From Paenibacillaceae bacterium (GTDB lineage Bacteria; Bacillota; Bacilli; Paenibacillales; Paenibacillaceae), in the NCBI GenBank assembly GCA_900766135.1, contig CAAFUF010000009.1, forward strand, positions 44,795 through 108,794: 64,000 nucleotides of DNA, read 5' to 3'. The notes below the pieces were generated by a model. That model was not told the origin of the DNA and made no database searches. It worked only from the letters and a program-made list of their open reading frames with translations. Both the position numbers and the translations under genes were made by a program. Position 1 is the stretch's first letter. Each line of letters opens with the position of its first letter. Below, one piece after another: positions 58,844 through 64,000 of the stretch.

Positions 58844-59890
58844 TTAGTGGAGCAACGCCCATTCCTCGGCGATTGTCCGTTCGGGAAGGCGATAGCCGAT
58901 CAGCACGAGATAAAGCGGTCCGTCATAATCCATCGCCTCCCAGTTGAACCGCTTGCCGGAATATTGCATCAGGTAGGCGGCTCTCTCCGGTTGGGAGAAA
59001 CGTATGTATCCTTTGGCTCGAAGCAGCCCGGGGTTCCATTTCTTGATGAACCGCTCCAGCCTGGAGGCGGAGATTTGCAAGGGTTCGCGAATCGGCAGAC
59101 TGATGGTGTTGATCCGGCTGAACGAGGTGGGAGCCTGCTCGGCCGATACCGAATCAACCGGGGAATGCCGGTGCGGCTGCACGACCTGGAACGGAGAACG
59201 GGCTCCCCGGTGGGAACCGCCTGCGGTGGCGGCCGTCAGCGGTGTACGCCGCGGCAACGGATGAATGGCCGTAAAGAGGGAAGCAAGCGGAATGTTGGCG
59301 CTGACGGCGTAATGTACACGTCCTTCGGCATTGTATTTGCGGATCATTTCGGTGACTTTGCGATTATGGGCCGGCGGGACGAGATCGGTTTTGTTAATGA
59401 TCAAGTCGTCGGCCGCGGACAGCTGGCAACGCAGCGTACGAACGAGTTGTTTATCCGAGGCGAAGATGCTGTTGTATTCGAGCGCATGCTCGGCATCAAT
59501 CAGGGTGATGACGCGGTGCAGATACAGCTTGGACAAAAGACCGGGCTCGGCCAACTGTTCGACGATTTCCTCAGGGTTCGCCACCCCGGTGAGCTCCAGC
59601 AGCAGCAGGTCGGGTTCCTGATGAAGCAGGCCGGCCAGGGCCGCCTGGATTTCGTCCTTTTTGGTGCAGCAGATACAGCCGTCCAGCAGTTTTTCCAACG
59701 GAAAACGGATGGAGGAGGAGCGGGCGACCAACTCGCCGTCGATATCCCGTTTGCCCAGTTCGTTCATCAGCACGCCCGGTTTTAACCCGCGTGCGGCAGC
59801 TTCTTCCAGCAGCTTGATCAGCAGGGTTGTTTTGCCGCTGCCCAGAAAACCGCTGAGGACGACAACCGGTATTTTCATCGCCATATTCAT
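58844..59890 (-). CDS. COG0523-family GTPase metallochaperone (CobW/YciC/ZigA type)
   Basis: 348-residue G3E GTPase. P-loop GFLGSGKT (14-21), metal-binding GCICC (71-75), guanine specificity motif NKTD and a C-terminal CobW_C domain ending at about residue 345. A poorly conserved His/Arg-rich linker lies around 225-255. A Zur-like box in the promoter region and the absence of cob neighbours favour a zinc chaperone made under zinc starvation over a cobalt role. It is divergent from the NusG-II gene. Confidence 0.9.
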   Translation of the reverse strand: MNMAMKIPVVVLSGFLGSGKTTLLIKLLEEAAARGLKPGVLMNELGKRDIDGELVARSSSIRFPLEKLLDGCICCTKKDEIQAALAGLLHQEPDLLLLELTGVANPEEIVEQLAEPGLLSKLYLHRVITLIDAEHALEYNSIFASDKQLVRTLRCQLSAADDLIINKTDLVPPAHNRKVTEMIRKYNAEGRVHYAVSANIPLASLFTAIHPLPRRTPLTAATAGGSHRGARSPFQVVQPHRHSPVDSVSAEQAPTSFSRINTISLPIREPLQISASRLERFIKKWNPGLLRAKGYIRFSQPERAAYLMQYSGKRFNWEAMDYDGPLYLVLIGYRLPERTIAEEWALLH

Positions 59891-59955
59891 CGGGCGAATT
59901 CTCTCCTTTCGGAATGGTCATTGACAAAGTAGAGGCTAGTTTTTAAGATATGTTT

Positions 59956-59974
59956 ATTCGTAAATGTTACGTTT
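59956..59974. promoter_or_regulatory. Candidate Zur box
   Basis: The core TCGTAAATGTTACGT (59958-59972) matches the Bacillus Zur core TCGTAATNATTACGA at all but three positions and is an imperfect palindrome. It lies between the divergent COG0523 and NusG-II genes, where it could control both. Confidence 0.6.
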
Positions 59975-59998
59975 AATACCCAAGACAGGATGATGAAT

Positions 59999-60406
59999 AT
60001 GCTTAAAATGAAGCGGGGCGACATCCTGCTGATCGTGTTTCTGGTATTGTTGGGTTCGGCGTGGCTCCTCCTGCGCCAGGCGCTGGAGAGCCGGGAGACG
60101 GTTGATCCGTCCACGCTCCGCGCCGAAATCAAGGTAGACGGCGAATCATTCCGCAGCGTACCTCTTGGCGGCGGGGAGGAGACGATCGAGATCCACAGCG
60201 AATACGGCAACAATACCTTGAAAGTTTTTGACGGAGGAATCCAAATGGTCTATGCCGATTGTCCGAAAAAAATCTCCATGCAGATGGGCTTCATCTCCCG
60301 GCCCGGGGAAACGATCATCTGCGTACCGAACCGCGTGTACGTGGAAGTGGTTCGCGGCGGCGCTCCAAGCCCGGATGAAAACGGCGTAGACGCCTATATC
60401 CGCTAA
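59999..60406 (+). CDS. NusG domain II-containing membrane-anchored protein
   Basis: 135 residues. One N-terminal membrane helix (about 7-25) then a small extracytoplasmic beta domain (about 35-125) of the NusG domain II/DUF type, with GNNTLKVFDGGIQMVYADCPKKISMQMGFI typical of these proteins. They often neighbour FMN transferase or electron-transport genes; their function is not established. ATG 59999 is preferred on spacing from AGGA, with ATG 59990 as alternative. It is divergent from the COG0523 gene across the Zur-like box and convergent with the YcgQ-type gene. Confidence 0.8.
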   Translation: MLKMKRGDILLIVFLVLLGSAWLLLRQALESRETVDPSTLRAEIKVDGESFRSVPLGGGEETIEIHSEYGNNTLKVFDGGIQMVYADCPKKISMQMGFISRPGETIICVPNRVYVEVVRGGAPSPDENGVDAYIR

Positions 60407-60442
60407 TCTTCCTCGCCTCCTCCCGGCGTCGTTGTCCGCCGG

Positions 60443-61333
60443 TTATTTGGCCGGTTCCACCTCTGACAGGTTTTCCCACGCTTTCACTGAATCCTCGCTA
60501 GGGTAAACGTAGGGCGTTTGGGGTCTTGGAATTTCTCGAATACGCTCCGCCTTAACGGTAATGATCGCTTTGCCCTGGCGAGTTTGCGGTTCGATGACGC
60601 CCTCTACTTCAAGCCAGGTATCTTTAGCTAGTCCTTCGAGCGGTTGATCGTAGGTCACCACGAGGCCAAACGGGGCCGAATCCGCGGTGCAGCACAGGAC
60701 GAGAAACCGCCCGAGGATCAGCTCACCCGCCTTGCCCTGCCCGTCCTGCCCCCCCGGCTCCTGGTAAACGAATCCGCTCAGCTTGACTTTTTTGCCGCGG
60801 AATTCTTCCGCAAACAGTTCGATCGCCCCGATCGTTTCCGAGAATATTTCCGGTTTCACCTCGACGACGGCTTGCGGGTAAAGCCGTTTGGCCAGTTCGG
60901 CGAATTCAACGTTATAGGGGTCCGGCGCCCGGAAGAGCTCCTCCAGCCGTTCGGAGGCGAGCAGGGGAGAGGTCAGGCTCATCCCCTTTTTGGCTGCAGC
61001 CGAGCTGCCGAGGGCCTGATCGGGAAGCAAGGTTCCGAGCAGCAGCGGGAGCAGAAATAAACCGTACACGGTTCCGTTCTTCCATCTGGATACGGAGAGC
61101 GGGCGCTCGCAGTCGCAGAGGGCGGCAGACCGCTGGAATAACGCCTGGTAGGCCAGGCAAACCGCCATGACGGCGAGCGGAATGGGGCAGAATCGAATCA
61201 ACGGCTCCATGCGGGGGCCGATGTAATAATGCAGAGCCCCCGACCGGGCCAGATGGGCGATGAACAGAGCCAATCCAAGCAGGATCAGCGATCTGGCCAA
61301 ATAATGCCGGCGAATGACACGGGGATGGTTCAT
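60443..61333 (-). CDS. TIGR03943-family membrane protein (YcgQ type)
   Basis: 296 residues with three to four N-terminal helices (about 13-30, 42-62, 86-104) and a C-terminal soluble domain (about 150-290) with the conserved LVLCCTADSAPFGLVV cysteine pair. It is the usual partner of the YcgR-type permease encoded just upstream; together they are called a two-part putative permease of unknown substrate. Metal homeostasis has been suggested from gene context in other genomes and fits the COG0523 neighbour here, but that is inference. Confidence 0.87.
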   Translation of the reverse strand: MNHPRVIRRHYLARSLILLGLALFIAHLARSGALHYYIGPRMEPLIRFCPIPLAVMAVCLAYQALFQRSAALCDCERPLSVSRWKNGTVYGLFLLPLLLGTLLPDQALGSSAAAKKGMSLTSPLLASERLEELFRAPDPYNVEFAELAKRLYPQAVVEVKPEIFSETIGAIELFAEEFRGKKVKLSGFVYQEPGGQDGQGKAGELILGRFLVLCCTADSAPFGLVVTYDQPLEGLAKDTWLEVEGVIEPQTRQGKAIITVKAERIREIPRPQTPYVYPSEDSVKAWENLSEVEPAK

Positions 61334-61382
61334 GCGGCTAACAGCCTCCTTTCAAGCGATCGGGCGGGGCGTGTTTTCAAGG

Positions 61383-62390
61383 CTACGGATTCAGCCAGAG
61401 CGTGCCGGTTAACGCCGCCCCCGTGAACACGAGGGTACAGATCAGGAAGGAAATGAACAGGACGAATTTCGTGCGGAACACGGAAAGCAGCATCAGCAGG
61501 TTTTTGAAATCAAGCATCGGCCCGAATACGAGAAAAGCGAGCAGCGAACCGCCGGAGAAGGTCGGCAAAAAGGCAGAGGCCACAAACGCGTCGGACGTCG
61601 AGCAAAGCGACAGCAGGAACGCGAAGCCCATCATAAACAGGTAGCTGCTGACCGGGCCGCCGCCGATGGCCGCGAGCTGCTCATGGGCGACGAACGACTG
61701 GATGCCTGCGGTCAGAATGCAGCCGATCAGCAGATATTTGCCCATTTCGAACACTTCGTCCGCGGCATGCACGAACACGGCGGCCAGCTTGCTGCCCCCA
61801 TGCGCGGGGGAATGGGGTTCGCCTCCCGCGTCTGCACTGGCGGAGAGGGCATGCTTTAAGGGATTGTCCTTCCAGGTCAGGTAGACGATCGCCCCGATGG
61901 AGGCAGCTACGGCGAAGGCTAGTCCCATCCGGGCGTACACCATTTCGGGATACAGGCGAAAGGCCATGTAGGTCGCTCCGAACACGACCGGATTCAGGAT
62001 CGGACCGGACAAAATAAAGACGACGGCGATGTAGACGGGCATTCCTTTCTGAATCATCCGGCGGATGAGCGGAATCATCCCGCATTCGCATACCGGGAAG
62101 ATCAGCCCGAGCAGGCAAGCGAACAGGATGCCCGGAACGGGATGCTTCGGCATGAAACGGCGCAGCGTGTTCTCGGAGACGAACAGGTGCAGCAGCGAGG
62201 AGAGCAGCGCTCCGACCAGCACGAAAGGCAGCGCCTCCAGGAAGATGCCGAGAAAGTTGATTTTGAACGTTTGCAGCTCGTCGAGCGGGACCTGCCGAAT
62301 CAGGGACGGGTACATGACCGTCAGGCAGGCGAGCGCGAAAGCGGCCGGCACAAGTATCGGCAGCATTCGGGTGAGGGCTGGTTTATGCAT
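61383..62390 (-). CDS. Permease of the DUF318/ArsP-like family (YcgR type)
   Basis: 335 residues with about eight helices. The conserved core GLIFPVCECGMIPLIRRMIQKG and the second-half CSTSDAFVASAF are diagnostic for this permease family; the CEC cysteines may take part in transport. ATG 62390 is chosen because AAGGAG lies seven bases upstream; an ATG at 62450 would add 20 polar residues and lacks a site. First gene of a two-gene operon with the YcgQ-type gene, 49 bases apart. Substrate unknown. Confidence 0.88.
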   Translation of the reverse strand: MHKPALTRMLPILVPAAFALACLTVMYPSLIRQVPLDELQTFKINFLGIFLEALPFVLVGALLSSLLHLFVSENTLRRFMPKHPVPGILFACLLGLIFPVCECGMIPLIRRMIQKGMPVYIAVVFILSGPILNPVVFGATYMAFRLYPEMVYARMGLAFAVAASIGAIVYLTWKDNPLKHALSASADAGGEPHSPAHGGSKLAAVFVHAADEVFEMGKYLLIGCILTAGIQSFVAHEQLAAIGGGPVSSYLFMMGFAFLLSLCSTSDAFVASAFLPTFSGGSLLAFLVFGPMLDFKNLLMLLSVFRTKFVLFISFLICTLVFTGAALTGTLWLNP

Positions 62391-62516
62391 GGCGTACTCC
62401 TTATGGGCATTTTCGGTATCCAACGCAGTATCATATCTATTATTTTCCATGGCAATTCAGAACCTTTTTGATAGATTCAACGAAACGGCACGGGAACGAG
62501 TCCGGAACCTCAAACG

Positions 62517-62553
62517 CAAAAGCAGCCCCCGCCGATACCCGGCGAGGGCTGCT
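62517..62553 (-). terminator. Intrinsic terminator after speD
   Basis: AGCAGCCCTCGCCG/CGGCGGGGGCTGCT stem (one G-U) read on the minus strand, followed by TTTT. Confidence 0.85.
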
Positions 62554-62562
62554 TTCTTGTTT

Positions 62563-63393
62563 CTACTTAGCTGTTCTCCAGCGATCCGGAGGCATATTTT
62601 TGCCGTAAAAAATTTCATCCATTTCGGTCACGAGCATCGCCGTAATCTGTTTTTGCTCCTCCGGAGCCAGCTTGTCCTTCGTATATCCGAACAAATAGTT
62701 GTTCAGATCAAATTGCTTCAGCTTGCATTTCGTATGGAAAATATGCTCCGGGTAGACATTGACGTCAATCATCTGATATTGCTCGATCACTTCGTCGGGA
62801 ATGTAGTTCTGGATGGAACTGATGTCATGGTCGATGAACAGCTTGTGGCCGTTAATGTCCCGGGTGAATCCGCGAACGCGGTAATCGATCGTCATAATGT
62901 CCGCCTCGAAGGAATGGATCAGGTAATTCAGCGCCTTCAGCGGCGAAATCTCCCCGCAGGTCGAAACGTCGATATCGGCACGAAACGTGCTGATGCTCTC
63001 GTTCGGATCGTATTCGGGATACGTATGCACGGTGATATGGCTTTTGTCGAGCTGCATCACGACGGAATCCGGCAGCGGCCCGGGCGATTCGTCAAACGAC
63101 TCGGTCGGCACCTCCACTACGGGACCCTCGGAAATCAGCATGGTCACGCTGGCCCCCTGGGGAACGTAATCCTGGTTCGCGATATTCAAAATATGAGCGC
63201 CGATAATTTCGGAGACGGTGCTGAGGATTTTCGTCAGTCGGTCGGAATTGTATTGGTCGTCGATATAGGCGATATAGGCTTCGCGTTCCTCTTTGGTCCG
63301 GGTGTAGCATACATCGTACATATTGAAGCTTAACGTTTTGGTCAGATTGTTGAACTCATGCAGCTGAATGCGCTGCTCCGGCGTCAACTTCAT
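62563..63393 (-). CDS. speD: S-adenosylmethionine decarboxylase proenzyme
   Basis: 276-residue pyruvoyl enzyme of the Escherichia coli-like (class 1A) SpeD type, longer than the 120-130-residue Bacillus SpeD. The self-cleavage serine lies in DKSHITVHTYPE (about residue 117), with the conserved FRADIDVSTCGEISPL downstream. It supplies decarboxylated SAM for spermidine synthesis; no speE is present here. The gene ends at a strong terminator and is probably monocistronic or follows the DUF2087 gene. Confidence 0.93.
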   Translation of the reverse strand: MKLTPEQRIQLHEFNNLTKTLSFNMYDVCYTRTKEEREAYIAYIDDQYNSDRLTKILSTVSEIIGAHILNIANQDYVPQGASVTMLISEGPVVEVPTESFDESPGPLPDSVVMQLDKSHITVHTYPEYDPNESISTFRADIDVSTCGEISPLKALNYLIHSFEADIMTIDYRVRGFTRDINGHKLFIDHDISSIQNYIPDEVIEQYQMIDVNVYPEHIFHTKCKLKQFDLNNYLFGYTKDKLAPEEQKQITAMLVTEMDEIFYGKNMPPDRWRTAK

Positions 63394-63463
63394 CAGGGAA
63401 TCCCCCTTAGCATAGGTGTACCCTATTGTTTATTCCCTTTTCTTCTGGAAAAAAAACGTCCCG

Positions 63464-63772
63464 CTAATGCAGCTCATCCCATCTTGTCCATTGCTCCGGC
63501 GGGTTTAGGGTATAGACGTCCAGCTCCCGGCTCATGAACCGGTGGATGATCCATTCCCGGCGAATCGTGGCGTAATCCGCGTCATACCGTTTGATGTACG
63601 CGTTAATCTCCGATTCCGCATAACTTCGTCCGGGCTCCAGACCGGCGGCCAAATGCTCCAGAATGATCAGCTTCTTCTTGAGCTGGGCGGGCAAATGCTT
63701 TAACGTCCCGTCTTCCGCCATAAAGTTTCGAAGCACCTGTTCCTTCAATTTCGTTTGTTGTTCCTCCATCAT
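63464..63772 (-). CDS. DUF2087 protein
   Basis: 102 residues, no membrane segment. The order LRNFMAEDGTLKHLPAQLKKKLIILEHLA, YAESEINAYIKRY and TIRREWIIHRFMSRE is the DUF2087 pattern, a small winged-helix-like domain often fused to ArsR or MarR regulators but also found alone. A DNA-binding or regulatory role is possible. Start may be ATG 63772 or the adjacent ATG 63769. It lies 70 bases ahead of speD on the same strand. Confidence 0.82.
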   Translation of the reverse strand: MMEEQQTKLKEQVLRNFMAEDGTLKHLPAQLKKKLIILEHLAAGLEPGRSYAESEINAYIKRYDADYATIRREWIIHRFMSRELDVYTLNPPEQWTRWDELH

Positions 63773-63887
63773 CCTGGCATCCCCCCCGCAGGCATCTAAT
63801 TAAACAAACATCTAATTTCATATTCATTTAATTGGATGGTAATAGAAAGCAGCCGTTTTGTCAACCGGCCGCGTTCGGCAATGTTGT

Positions 63888-64000
63888 TGTTCTGTGATAA
63901 TGTCACCCTATAACTGTTCTGAGATAATGTCACTATGGGACAGGAGACAATGACATTGAGCAGAGCAGAATTGAAGAAGGTCATCGTGGTGGAGAAAATC
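63888..64000 (+). mobile_element. Left end of an insertion sequence (partial, IS1202/ISNCY-like)
   Basis: A TGTTCTGWGATAATGTCAC motif occurs twice (about 63890-63905 and 63916-63933), as terminal repeats often do, directly ahead of a reading frame that begins like an ISNCY/IS1202-type transposase. The element runs off the right edge, so the boundary and family are provisional. The preceding AT-rich stretch 63773-63887 shows no gene. Confidence 0.6.
63950..64000 (+). CDS. Transposase, N-terminal fragment (continues beyond window)
   Basis: Seventeen codons are visible, MTLSRAELKKVIVVEKI, resembling the start of IS1202-group (ISNCY) transposases, whose helix-turn-helix follows soon after. AGGAGA lies very close to this ATG; the in-frame TTG at 63956 has better spacing and may be the true start. 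The rest lies outside the window. Confidence 0.55.
   Translation, partial: MTLSRAELKKVIVVEKI

Noticed and set aside
58739..59785. 348-residue plus-strand frame opposite the COG0523 GTPase
   Set aside because: The GTPase on the minus strand has all expected motifs; this frame has none.
62065..63333. 422-residue plus-strand frame opposite speD and the YcgR-type permease
   Set aside because: It crosses a terminator and two genes on the other strand and shows no family features.

Overview
The window looks like chromosome from a Paenibacillus-type member of the Bacillota. Support comes from moderately high GC coding sequence with strong GGAGG-type ribosome sites, YesM/YesN-type two-component systems, many solute-binding lipoproteins, a copper-amine-oxidase-N domain lipoprotein, and cobalamin, preQ1 and c-di-AMP riboswitches with Gram-positive style terminators. 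No rRNA, tRNA or phage genes were seen. A partial insertion sequence runs off the right edge.

Layout. 1-9.5 kb is a glycan-use locus: a sugar ABC importer on the minus strand faces a GH3 beta-glucosidase, a large inverting glucan phosphorylase and a LacI regulator on the plus strand, with four identical GAAACGTTTC operators in the divergent promoter. 9.8-14.8 kb holds an ABC-2 exporter with a NEW3-domain surface protein, divergent from an ECF sigma/anti-sigma pair. 14.9-18.6 kb is housekeeping (PhnP-like hydrolase, Cof phosphatase, EamA exporter, lipoate ligase). 18.8-22.5 kb encodes cobinamide salvage (cobD, cbiZ, cbiB, phosphatase), followed by a flavin-dependent oxidoreductase and 1.1 kb of repeat DNA. 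24.5-30.8 kb is a second sugar ABC importer with its histidine kinase and AraC-type regulator. 31.1-34.3 kb is an apparent SOS operon: a LexA box sits inside a consensus promoter ahead of a radical-SAM DNA-repair-type protein, a DUF4130 partner and a Trm11-like methyltransferase. 34.4-44 kb has an unusual chemoreceptor, then a B12-riboswitch-controlled operon btuFCD-cobT-cobU-cobS-cobQ. Together with the first cluster this allows import of corrinoids and completion of cobalamin; no corrin-ring synthesis genes are present here.

44-47 kb has a c-di-AMP riboswitch in front of a KamA-family aminomutase whose substrate-binding residues differ from lysine aminomutase, then a second chemoreceptor. 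47.5-52 kb holds a peptidase, an MFS exporter with its PadR regulator, and a hydroxyacid dehydrogenase. 52-55.3 kb is queuosine precursor synthesis (queF, queE, queD, queC) under a preQ1 riboswitch. 55.4-64 kb contains a lipoprotein, a Fur-boxed siderophore-binding protein, a flavodoxin, a likely Zur-controlled COG0523 metallochaperone with a NusG-II protein, the YcgQ/YcgR membrane pair, speD and a DUF2087 protein.

Beyond the genes, the intergenic DNA is remarkable. Four gaps carry arrays of 3-4 imperfect hairpins at about 50-bp spacing, each array with its own sequence. One gap carries a 78-bp tandem repeat. Two distant gaps carry equal-length (117 bp) copies of an element whose stem shows compensatory changes, so it may be an undescribed structured RNA. 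Starts were chosen by ribosome-site spacing; all family names come from recognition of motifs without a database search.
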